In this document: one piece after another, positions 1 through 6,077 of the stretch
Layout: every line of letters starts with the position of its first letter
Numbering within the stretch: the first letter of the stretch is position 1
Origin: Rikenella sp.
GTDB lineage: Bacteria; Bacteroidota; Bacteroidia; Bacteroidales; Rikenellaceae
DNA length: 7,648 nt
Assembly: GCA_029054535.1 (NCBI GenBank)
Contig: JAIDFC010000134.1
Coordinates: 1-7,648, forward strand
Direction: 5' to 3'
Position numbers and translations under genes: made by a program
Notes under the pieces: model-generated
Database searches by the model: none
The model's input: the letters and a program-made list of their open reading frames with translations, nothing else
Told to the model about the DNA's origin: nothing

Positions 1-87
1 TTTGTACTGCGCTCCGTAGGTGTGCACCTCTCCGCCGGTTACGTCGAGCTTGGAGTTGATCCCCAAGTTATAAGATTAGGGAAAAGA
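1..87. other. Left flank of the array, unassigned
   Basis: Bases 1-60 are GC-rich and look like coding sequence, while about 61-87 turn AT-rich as the array begins. No frame gives a recognisable product. On the - strand a frame is open from 75 to 1 and contains GINSKLDVTGGEVHTYGAQY, which alternates polar and apolar residues like a beta-strand protein. It has a stop codon (TAA) at 78-76 and no ATG inside the window. This could be the edge of a neighbouring gene, a gene remnant cut by the array, or chance. The + strand frame that is open here simply runs on into the repeats and is not a gene. Confidence 0.3.
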
Positions 88-122
88 CGTATTTTTCGCT
101 TTCAATTTGTATCTTTGACATC
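88..122 (+). repeat. Decayed terminal CRISPR repeat
   Basis: Aligned without gaps to the 35-nt consensus, this copy differs at positions 1, 2, 4, 6 and 7 (bases 88, 89, 91, 93 and 94) and is perfect from position 8 onward, including TATCTTTG at 110-117. The lost part is the portion that pairs with the tracrRNA and carries the TTG of the putative repeat promoter. No spacer precedes it, so its 5' half is not needed for any crRNA. Decayed repeats usually mark the oldest end of an array. Confidence 0.9.
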
Positions 123-152
123 GCATCCGGCGTGGCTTTGTCGGCGTAATTG

Positions 153-181
153 TTGTGATTCGCTTTCAATTTGTATCTTTG
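153..181 (+). promoter_or_regulatory. Repeat-embedded promoter (representative copy; the same in all 13 intact repeats)
   Basis: Each intact repeat holds TTG at repeat positions 2-4 and TATCTTTG at positions 23-30, separated by 18 bp. In this copy they lie at 153-155 and 174-181. TAnnTTTG with an upstream TTG or TTTG about 17-20 bp away is the known primary promoter pattern of Bacteroides and Flavobacterium. Transcription would start around repeat position 34 to the first spacer bases, giving RNAs that begin almost exactly with a spacer. The motif is seen directly; promoter activity is inferred. The decayed repeat at 88-122 keeps the TATCTTTG but has lost the TTG. Confidence 0.55.
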
Positions 182-962
182 ACATCGCTACGATGAAAAA
201 GGCAACGGCAACGACCGTTGTGATTCGCTTTCAATTTGTATCTTTGACATCCCAATGGGGGTGAGAAGAAAATCATGAAGGTTGTGATTCGCTTTCAATT
301 TGTATCTTTGACATCGATTCTCAATATCCTTCTGATGAAGGATTGTTGTGATTCGCTTTCAATTTGTATCTTTGACATCAACTCACGAGATCCGAAGAGG
401 ATTGAGGCAGTTGTGATTCGCTTTCAATTTGTATCTTTGACATCAACGTCGTTATAGATCTTTTGATAGGCGAGGTTGTGATTCGCTTTCAATTTGTATC
501 TTTGACATCCTCCCCGTCGGGTTCGATCTCCCGGAGGCTGTTGTGATTCGCTTTCAATTTGTATCTTTGACATCCATTCATCTGGGCGTAATTGCGAGCG
601 ACAGTTGTGATTCGCTTTCAATTTGTATCTTTGACATCATATTTTCGATAGACTTCCGACAAGCTTCGGTTGTGATTCGCTTTCAATTTGTATCTTTGAC
701 ATCAAACCTCCCTGACCAGACTTCGGTCGCCCAGTTGTGATTCGCTTTCAATTTGTATCTTTGACATCTCCTAAGGACTTCGTGGGGAGCGACGCACAGT
801 TGTGATTCGCTTTCAATTTGTATCTTTGACATCAAGCGGGCGGGGAAAGGCCGCACCGGGTTGTTGTGATTCGCTTTCAATTTGTATCTTTGACATCCCT
901 GACGGACGATTCCTTGAGTATTCAGTAGTTGTGATTCGCTTTCAATTTGTATCTTTGACATC

Positions 963-1025
963 ACAATCAATGGTAAGTGTCCGGAAATGAGGCTGTTAAA
1001 GAGAAAATAGGATTCGAAAAATCCT
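963..1025. other. Gap between array and terminator; candidate leader
   Basis: This AT-rich stretch separates the last repeat from the terminator and holds no gene. It includes a small perfect hairpin, TAGGATT (1008-1014) with AATCCTA (1020-1026) around a CGAAA loop, directly abutting the large terminator stem. The adjoining repeat (928-962) is intact, while the repeat at the far end is decayed. This side may therefore be where Cas1-Cas2 inserts new spacers. That leader role is inference only; no known leader motif was recognised. Confidence 0.35.
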
Positions 1026-1062
1026 AAAAATAAAGCCCTGATTTTCAGGGCTTTATTTTTTT
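1026..1062. terminator. Bidirectional intrinsic terminator between array and cas2
   Basis: A perfect 15-bp stem (AAAAATAAAGCCCTG at 1026-1040, and its complement at 1046-1060) encloses an ATTTT loop. It ends in a T-run on the + strand, and its A-rich left arm gives a T-run on the - strand. It would stop transcripts leaving the array on the + strand and the cas9-cas1-cas2 message on the - strand, insulating the two converging units. Confidence 0.9.
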
Positions 1063-1092
1063 AGACGGCTGTAATCGGATCCCGGCAAAAAA

Positions 1093-1440
1093 TCAGAATA
1101 ACTCCAGCTGTTGCCAACCCACCGCAACGGTCTCCGGATCGCGACCCTGAAAAAGTTCCATCATGCCGAACTGTTTGTCCGTGATGCACATGATCCCCAC
1201 ATGACCGGCAGGCGGTAACGATAATTTTACTCGACGAATGTGAACCTGTGCACTCGCCATCGAAGGACAGTGGCGAACGTAGATCGAGAACTGGAACATG
1301 CAAAAACCGTCTCGGAGCAACGATTTCCGAAAATCCGTGTAGATCTTTCGTTGCTTTTTGGTCTCGGTCGGCAGGTCGAAAAAGACAAGTACCCACATAA
1401 TCCGGTATTCGCTTAAACGGTTCGTCGGCATCATACGCAT
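1093..1440 (-). CDS. cas2: CRISPR-associated endonuclease Cas2 (type II-C)
   Basis: A 115-residue protein, normal for Cas2. It forms the dimeric centre of the Cas1-Cas2 integrase that captures prespacers and inserts them at the array. The ferredoxin-like fold is recognisable from the first strand MWVLVFFDLPTETKKQRK (residues 15-32), with the conserved metal-site aspartate at D22, followed by FRKSLLRDGFCMFQFSIYVRH and the typical C-terminal part KVGILC-like strand (GHVGIMCITDKQFGMMELF) ending QQLELF. Starts at M1, M3 and M4 lie within 12 nt of one another; the first is chosen because Bacteroidota homologues have a short NRLxxYRIMW lead-in. M15 is a less likely alternative. The gene follows cas1 after 50 nt and is the last of the operon, 31 bp before the shared terminator. 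No Shine-Dalgarno sequence is evident, as usual in this phylum. Confidence 0.95.
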   Translation of the reverse strand: MRMMPTNRLSEYRIMWVLVFFDLPTETKKQRKIYTDFRKSLLRDGFCMFQFSIYVRHCPSMASAQVHIRRVKLSLPPAGHVGIMCITDKQFGMMELFQGRDPETVAVGWQQLELF

Positions 1441-1490
1441 CGATCGGTTTAGGGCGGGAAATGACAAGAGGCAAACCGGGAAACGACCGA

Positions 1491-2405
1491 TCACCAGGTC
1501 GGATAGGCGATCTGGCGGGCAGTCCCGGCGTAACATTTCGCCAATGATGCGGTCGTTTGTCCGACGGCTATCATCAACGGATTGCGCTTGCCGCCCAACA
1601 CGACGTCGAGCGTCGGAATCGTCAGCAGGCGCGATTTGATCGACCGACCGAGTTCCGAGAAATCCTCGCCGTCGTCGAGGATCGTACAAATCAACCGATC
1701 GACAAACGGTCTGTAGGGCTCCATCACGTCGTCGGCCAGGGCAAAGGCGTTGTAGCGGTTGTGGTGGTGGATCCCCAACGTCGGCAGAAGGCCCGAACAG
1801 ACCAATGCCCGCGCCACCACCGCCCGCAAGATAGCATAGCCGTAGTTGAGCAGGTTGTTCGGCGGTTCTCCTTCGCGGTCGCGGCGGAAAGAGGGGACCC
1901 ATCGCAGGAAGAGCTTACTCCAAAAATAGGCCGCGGCCCGACCTTCGAGGTTGTCCGGGTCATCCGAGCGCACCGACGAGGCCCAAAACCGCATGTTCTT
2001 GTGCGGAATGCCCCGTTCAGCCAGCAGCGACGCCTGGTTCGCGATCTTGGCCCGTACGGTCTGTTGCCAGAGCTGTTTGCGGAGCGGCGCCGAACAGTCG
2101 ATCTGTGCCCGGAACCGTTCCTGTTGTACCGTATGCCCCTCCAGAGGCAGGAGCAGACCGGCCGGCATCCGCGACGTGTCGCATGTAACGACCGCTGTCG
2201 AGTTGTCGAGCAGCCGGTCGAGCAGTCCCTGTGTAACGGTGATCTGGCGATGGTCCAGCACCACGATGCCGATGTCTTCGATCGGCACGGTATTGATCCC
2301 CGAAGCATCGTCCATTCCCTCGGCGCCCGGCAGATGGATCACCAGCTGGTCGTTCCGCAGGCTCAGGTAGGCCGGGTTTCCGAAGTAGAGCGTTTTTTTT
2401 ATCAT
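1491..2405 (-). CDS. cas1: CRISPR-associated endonuclease/integrase Cas1 (type II-C)
   Basis: A 304-residue Cas1, the catalytic subunit of the Cas1-Cas2 spacer integrase, which joins new spacer ends to the repeat by transesterification. An N-terminal beta-rich domain (about 1-90, starting MIKKTLYFGNPAYLSLRNDQ) precedes the alpha-helical catalytic domain. Metal-site residues can be placed as E154 (in DNLEGRAAAYFW), H214 (in LGIHHHNRYNAF) and E229 (in ADDVMEPYRP), matching the E-H-E spacing of type II Cas1. The length and the GIHHHNRYN/DDVMEPYRP signature fit the type II branch. The start codon overlaps the cas9 stop codon (ATGA, 2402-2405), pointing to translational coupling. Together with cas2 and without csn2 or cas4, it makes this a II-C adaptation module. 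It looks intact. Confidence 0.97.
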   Translation of the reverse strand: MIKKTLYFGNPAYLSLRNDQLVIHLPGAEGMDDASGINTVPIEDIGIVVLDHRQITVTQGLLDRLLDNSTAVVTCDTSRMPAGLLLPLEGHTVQQERFRAQIDCSAPLRKQLWQQTVRAKIANQASLLAERGIPHKNMRFWASSVRSDDPDNLEGRAAAYFWSKLFLRWVPSFRRDREGEPPNNLLNYGYAILRAVVARALVCSGLLPTLGIHHHNRYNAFALADDVMEPYRPFVDRLICTILDDGEDFSELGRSIKSRLLTIPTLDVVLGGKRNPLMIAVGQTTASLAKCYAGTARQIAYPTW

Positions 2406-5400
2406 ATATCATCGGGTAAGGTGATGCATCCAAGTAGGTCGATTCGGACTTTGATCGGGGCGAACGAACCGAAACTGCTGAGCCCGACCATCTCCGTATC
2501 CTTGGTAATCGTTGTGGCCAGGTGGTGTCGGAATTTGAGTTTGTAACCGGTCTGTCCGATCGATTGCAGGCGATAGAGGTGTTTGCTGAGTAGGGCGCGG
2601 TCCCCCTGTTCGATCGCCGCGCGCGCTACATCGGGATCGAGCCCCAGAATGACCATCTCGTTCTGCTGGAGGCTGAATTCGTATTGCCACTCCGGTAGCG
2701 GCAGCTTCTTGAGGAACGACGTGCCGAAACGATCGCTCCGGGCCTCGACCGAGTCCCAGGCCTGGTCCGGTCGACGGATGATGACCGGCAAACCGAGGCG
2801 TTTCCGTTCCACGGCATGCCAGAAGGTGCAGATCTGGTAGTGTCGTTTCCCGTCCGGCGAGCGGTAGAAAGCGATGTGGTGGTTGTTGCCCGGTTTGACG
2901 AAACCGATCGGGCGTCCGGTCTGCGGATCGTATCGTACCGCCTCGACCGAGGTGTCGTTCAGTCCCGTATGGCAACGCACGCTGCGGACCTCCCGTCCCT
3001 GCAGGCGGAACGGTTCGCCCTCTTTCGCGCCGCCGCTCAGCCACGCACGTACGGCCTCGCGCAGAGCCGGGTCGACGATTTTGTCCGTCTTGTCGAACTT
3101 CGGGGTCAGCGGATAACGGATCACGTAGACCGGTTTCCCGGTCTTCGGGTCGGGAATACGCCCGTAGACACTCTCTTCGCTGAGTGCGCCGCGCGGAACC
3201 TGAACGCGCTGTACGACCCGTTTCTGTCCATGGCGACCGGCCGTCCGAACCCCCGGTGTCGAGACGCGTTTCCCGGCCTTCATCGAGACCAGAATTCCGG
3301 CGGCTTGCTCCATCACCTGGGCCGTCGTGAAAGGACGCTGCGAGACGAAGTATCGTTCGACCAACCGTAGCCGGCGATCCGTCGGAACGCTGCCGCCGGC
3401 CTTCCGGATCCGCTCCTTCATCTCGGCCTGGGTCTTCTCCCGGCTCAGGGTGTTCAGGCGCTGGATGTAGCTCTGCCGCGTGCAGGCGATCGTCAGCGCG
3501 TCGATCGCATGGTGGCGATGGTCGTCGCGTTTGGTCCAATCTTTGATGCGTTCCGTGCGGTGCCGCTGCCCGTCGCGCTCGTATTCCACCCACTCGGTCG
3601 CCCCCTCGATCTCCCGGTAACGGGGCAACTGGAGCTCCATCAACACATCTTCCCAGCCCCATACGCGGCGCAGATAGGCCGTTACGCTCCCGCCGGTGGT
3701 CCACACGTCGCTGCAGACCTCGCGCAACAGTTCGACCGCTTTCCGGGCGATATACTGGCTCTGACGCAACTGACGTTCGATGAAGTCGTCCGGAATCTCG
3801 CTTCCCTTCATGAGTAGTTTCCGACGTTTGGCGCGATTTTTGGCGCAGAGTCGATCGACCCGCTCCAGATAGGCGGTAAACGCTGCCGAACCCTTCGTCT
3901 CCATATAGTCGCGGGCCGTACTGTTCCCCTTCTCGCGGTTGCAGGACTGGTGCGAGAGGGTCTTGTTGCTCATCGAGTCGTCGAAGAGCAGCGACTGCGG
4001 GACGATGTGTTCGACATCGACCTGGTCGCCGGTCAGCGCCTCGGTCAGGGTGATCGGACGACCGCAGTACACGCACGCGTTTCCGATCGCGGAGAGTTCT
4101 TCGTAGAGTTTGTATTTCTGGATCACCCGACGGGTCGCCCGCACGCCCGGATAGTCGTTCTCGATTCGGGCCGCGATGCGTTTGTTCTCCCGTTCGTTGT
4201 CCCGCATGCTCTTGGCGGTCCGTTCCCGCTCTTCGCGGCTCTGCTTCAACTCTCGGGCCAGCTCGATGCGGATCTCGTCGGGGTGGCCGTAATGCTCCAG
4301 AAGATGGTTGGTCAGGTTGACGAGCTGGTTCAGGACCTTCTCCACGACGGGTTGCCGCAGGGCGTTCTTGGGCAGCAGGCTGAGTCGATCTTTCAGCGGT
4401 CGGGCCCGGCGCTCCTCGACGGTCTCGGAATGGGAGTGGTCGTAACCGGCCAGCATCATCGCGTCGCTGTAGACATAGCCCCGATGCAGATAAGGCAGTA
4501 TCCGACGCATCGCCTTGGTCGATTTGTTGCTGAACCCTTGTCTCCGGAAGTCGATGGCGGCCAGGCGAGTCGCGACTTCCGGACCGATGCCTGCGAATTT
4601 GCGGCGCAGTACCGCCGCACACTCCTCCGGATCGGATATCGAGTAGATCGTGTGCCACAGCCGATAGAGCGGACTCTCTTCGACAGCTGGATCGATGAGC
4701 AGCGCCGGCTCTTCGCCCAATGCTTCGCCGCTCTTTCGGTCATAGAGCATGGTGCTCCCCGGTCGTTTGTCGTCCGGCGTTTCGGTCAGCGGAAAGTCCA
4801 ACAAGCCTTCCGGAATCGTCTCGTCGCCGAAAGCGGCGGCGATCGACGCATAGGTCTGATTGCCGATCAGGCCGCTCTTCTCGATCTTTTTGTCCGGCGT
4901 GTAGCCGTCGCTCTTTCGGAACCCGAGCAGCTTTTGCAGCTCCGTCCAAGAGAGCTTCGCCGCGGTCGAAAGCCGCCGGGCGATCGCCTCTCTCTGTTCC
5001 TGGGCGATGTCGTAAGGTTTTCCGCTCTTGTCCGTGATGCGGATGTGGTTGACCTGCTCCCAAATCCGACACTCTTGGGCCAGCGGCGAACTGCGCGGAG
5101 CCACTCTCGGCCCGCAGAGACGCTCGTGGCCGCGCACGATCTGCCGACGTCCCTCGAACTCGCACACCGAGACCAGCCCCTTACAAGATTTCAACGGTCG
5201 CTGCCGATAAATGATCTCGTCGCGCAGCCGGTGTCTCAGGGTATCGGTCAACACGTCGGGATAGTAACGTTGTTGGGTCGCGAAAATCCGGTCGAACTCC
5301 TCCACATAAGCAGCCCGCGGGTAAACGAGGTCGCGAACGCGGAATCCGCTCTCTTTCAGCAGCTCGCCGCAGAGGTACTGCCCCACGGTGAGCCCCCGTT

Positions 5401-5899
5401 CGCGCAACTCGTCGTAGCGGCCGTTGACGGTCTTTACATAATCGGTATCTTCTTTCGTGTTCCCTTCCGAACGGGCGGATTTGTATCCGCGTTTCTGGTT
5501 CAGGTGGAGCAGCACGCGGCCCAGCTCCGGCAGCGCGATCCGCTCCGAAGCGGCACGGCTCCGCAAAGACCACAACGCGATCTTTTCCAATCCTTTGCAA
5601 CGCTCGTCGGGCAACATACCGTGCCGACGCAAGGCGGTGAGCAGCGTGGCGCGACGCATCTGATAGCGGTCGTATCCTTTTCGCATCGTCCGACGCTGGG
5701 TCCGGGCGGCGTTTTTCGAGATCGCGTTCCCGTTTTGAAACTGCGCGAAAGCGCCGTCCTTACCCGAATCGGCATCGGTCTGAGGGATGATCCGAACGCC
5801 CATATGCCGGATTTGCAGGGGACGACCCTCCGTGTCGGTCGTAATGATGCTGCTGCCGATCGAGGCGGTGCCTAAATCGAATCCCCAAATCGTTTTCAT
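2402..5899 (-). CDS. cas9: CRISPR-associated endonuclease Cas9 (type II-C)
   Basis: A 1165-residue RNA-guided DNA endonuclease, within the range of II-C Cas9s from Bacteroidota. RuvC-I lies at the N-terminus (MKTIWGFDLGTASIG, D8). An arginine-rich bridge helix spans about 58-95, and a recognition lobe about 96-530. RuvC-II has E546 (DEIRIELARELK). The HNH domain (about 600-670) has E630-H631 in DVEHIVPQS and N654 in SCNREKGN. RuvC-III has H797 and D800 (HRHHAIDAL). The rest (about 860-1165) should be the wedge and PAM-interacting region. C609, C612, H650 and C653 could bind zinc inside HNH. All nuclease residues are present, so both strands should be cut. The usual tryptophan after GTxSIG is replaced by S. 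The start is the only one placing RuvC-I at the N-terminus. The gene is first in the operon, divergent from the tracrRNA. Its promoter must lie in about 5900-5980, but no clear TAnnTTTG box is visible on this strand. Confidence 0.98.
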   Translation of the reverse strand: MKTIWGFDLGTASIGSSIITTDTEGRPLQIRHMGVRIIPQTDADSGKDGAFAQFQNGNAISKNAARTQRRTMRKGYDRYQMRRATLLTALRRHGMLPDERCKGLEKIALWSLRSRAASERIALPELGRVLLHLNQKRGYKSARSEGNTKEDTDYVKTVNGRYDELRERGLTVGQYLCGELLKESGFRVRDLVYPRAAYVEEFDRIFATQQRYYPDVLTDTLRHRLRDEIIYRQRPLKSCKGLVSVCEFEGRRQIVRGHERLCGPRVAPRSSPLAQECRIWEQVNHIRITDKSGKPYDIAQEQREAIARRLSTAAKLSWTELQKLLGFRKSDGYTPDKKIEKSGLIGNQTYASIAAAFGDETIPEGLLDFPLTETPDDKRPGSTMLYDRKSGEALGEEPALLIDPAVEESPLYRLWHTIYSISDPEECAAVLRRKFAGIGPEVATRLAAIDFRRQGFSNKSTKAMRRILPYLHRGYVYSDAMMLAGYDHSHSETVEERRARPLKDRLSLLPKNALRQPVVEKVLNQLVNLTNHLLEHYGHPDEIRIELARELKQSREERERTAKSMRDNERENKRIAARIENDYPGVRATRRVIQKYKLYEELSAIGNACVYCGRPITLTEALTGDQVDVEHIVPQSLLFDDSMSNKTLSHQSCNREKGNSTARDYMETKGSAAFTAYLERVDRLCAKNRAKRRKLLMKGSEIPDDFIERQLRQSQYIARKAVELLREVCSDVWTTGGSVTAYLRRVWGWEDVLMELQLPRYREIEGATEWVEYERDGQRHRTERIKDWTKRDDHRHHAIDALTIACTRQSYIQRLNTLSREKTQAEMKERIRKAGGSVPTDRRLRLVERYFVSQRPFTTAQVMEQAAGILVSMKAGKRVSTPGVRTAGRHGQKRVVQRVQVPRGALSEESVYGRIPDPKTGKPVYVIRYPLTPKFDKTDKIVDPALREAVRAWLSGGAKEGEPFRLQGREVRSVRCHTGLNDTSVEAVRYDPQTGRPIGFVKPGNNHHIAFYRSPDGKRHYQICTFWHAVERKRLGLPVIIRRPDQAWDSVEARSDRFGTSFLKKLPLPEWQYEFSLQQNEMVILGLDPDVARAAIEQGDRALLSKHLYRLQSIGQTGYKLKFRHHLATTITKDTEMVGLSSFGSFAPIKVRIDLLGCITLPDDI

Positions 5900-5928
5900 G
5901 TCGCGCGCGTGTGTAATTTTATGGATAT

Positions 5929-5968
5929 AAAAGAATCGTGTCTGTCGCTTGGAAGTTCGGATTCTTTT
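5929..5968. repeat. 9-bp inverted repeat between cas9 and tracrRNA
   Basis: AAAAGAATC (5929-5937) and GATTCTTTT (5960-5968) are perfect inverted copies, 22 nt apart, in the divergent region between the cas9 start codon and the tracrRNA. It could be an operator covering both promoters, or a hairpin in RNA running either way: on each strand the right arm ends in T residues. It overlaps the TTG of the proposed tracrRNA promoter. The role is unknown. Confidence 0.5.
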
Positions 5969-5979
5969 TTGTTTCTTTG
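5949..5979 (+). promoter_or_regulatory. Candidate tracrRNA promoter
   Basis: TTG (5949-5951), a 20-bp gap and TTTCTTTG (5972-5979), one mismatch from the Bacteroidota TAnnTTTG box. Transcription would begin at about 5983-5986, just at the first base of the anti-repeat. An alternative box, TAATTTTA (5914-5921, also one mismatch), would give a longer tracrRNA with about 55 extra 5' bases. Confidence 0.45.
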
Positions 5980-5982
5980 TCG

Positions 5983-6005
5983 TACAAATTGAAGCGAATC
6001 ACAAT
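5983..6005 (+). repeat. Anti-repeat of the tracrRNA
   Basis: On the - strand this segment reads TTGTGATTCGC followed by TTCAATTTGTA, which is the array repeat (positions 2-24) with one T missing. The match stops abruptly beyond position 24: the bases corresponding to TCTTTGACATC are unrelated. It is what one expects of a repeat turned around and retained for its pairing role. Confidence 0.92.
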
Positions 6006-6036
6006 AAGGAGCTTTTGCTCCGTTGTGAAAACATCC

Positions 6037-6077
6037 GGGGTGGCTTTCTGTTTCGGCAGGCGGTCGCCCCTTTTTTT
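6037..6077 (+). terminator. tracrRNA intrinsic terminator
   Basis: GGGGTGGC (6037-6044) pairs with GTCGCCCC (6063-6070) over 8 bp, including two G-U pairs. An inner CTGT-TTCG-GCAG stem-loop (6048-6059) sits inside, and seven T residues follow (6071-6077). It ends the tracrRNA 10 bp before the stop codon of the converging branching-enzyme gene. In type II-C tracrRNAs such a 3' hairpin is also usually bound by Cas9. Confidence 0.85.

Larger units (their letters stand above)
88..962 (+). CRISPR. Type II-C CRISPR array: 14 repeats (first one decayed), 13 spacers
   Basis: Thirteen identical 35-nt repeats start at 152, 217, 281, 345, 410, 475, 540, 604, 669, 734, 799, 863 and 928, preceded by a decayed copy at 88-122. 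The repeat begins GTTGTGATTCGCTTTCAA and ends TATCTTTGACATC. The bases flanking the repeats vary, so 35 nt is the true length. The 13 spacers are 29 or 30 nt, all different, with no match seen to the rest of the window. Orientation is fixed by the tracrRNA at 5983-6077, whose anti-repeat is complementary to repeat positions 2-24: crRNAs are therefore read on the + strand, opposite to the cas genes and converging with them. The start of the repeat resembles the longer (about 47 nt) repeats I recall from Bacteroides type II-C arrays. Open reading frames across the array are artefacts of the repeats. Confidence 0.98.
5983..6077 (+). ncRNA. tracrRNA of the type II-C system
   Basis: This RNA pairs with the repeat part of each crRNA and loads it into Cas9. 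The anti-repeat TACAAATTGAA (5983-5993) plus GCGAATCACAA (5994-6004) is complementary to repeat positions 14-24 and 2-12: 22 base pairs with one bulged U (repeat position 13), and a possible G-U pair at position 1. It continues with AATAAGG, as is typical after the anti-repeat in II-C tracrRNAs, a hairpin GGAGC-TTTT-GCTCC (6008-6021), a linker TTGTGAAAACATCC, and a terminator hairpin with a T-run. It lies next to the start of cas9 and diverges from it. The 5' end is approximate (promoter inferred); the 3' end is set by the T-run. RNase III trimming of the duplex is expected from knowledge of type II systems. Confidence 0.93.

Noticed and set aside
22..990. Several open frames of 60-95 codons on both strands across the array
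   Set aside because: They translate the same repeat over and over with spacers in between and have no independent support; they come from the repeat length, not from genes.
963..1092. A csn2 or cas4 gene, or a small protein, between array and cas2
   Set aside because: The gap is only 130 bp and is filled by two hairpins; no reading frame with a credible start and length is present. The system is therefore II-C, not II-A or II-B.
1093..1902. A 269-residue version of cas2 with a long N-terminal extension
   Set aside because: The first ~154 residues read through cas1 in a wrong frame. The Cas2 family starts close to the MRMMPTNRL position at 1440.
1557..2546. 329-codon + strand frame opposite cas1
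   Set aside because: Shadow of cas1, which shows its full active site in the other direction.
2409..4658. 749-codon open frame on the - strand in another frame of cas9
   Set aside because: Arg-, Pro- and Gly-rich low-complexity translation from a shifted frame of cas9. There is no break in the cas9 frame that would call for it.
3950..5875. 641-codon open frame on the + strand, antisense to cas9
   Set aside because: It lies wholly within cas9, whose catalytic motifs are unambiguous. The product has no recognisable domain and is Arg-, Leu- and Val-rich, as expected from the shadow of GC-rich codons.
5914..5921. TAATTTTA as the main tracrRNA promoter
   Set aside because: It is one base off the consensus, like the box at 5972-5979, but would add about 55 unexplained bases before the anti-repeat. 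Kept only as an alternative, long form.
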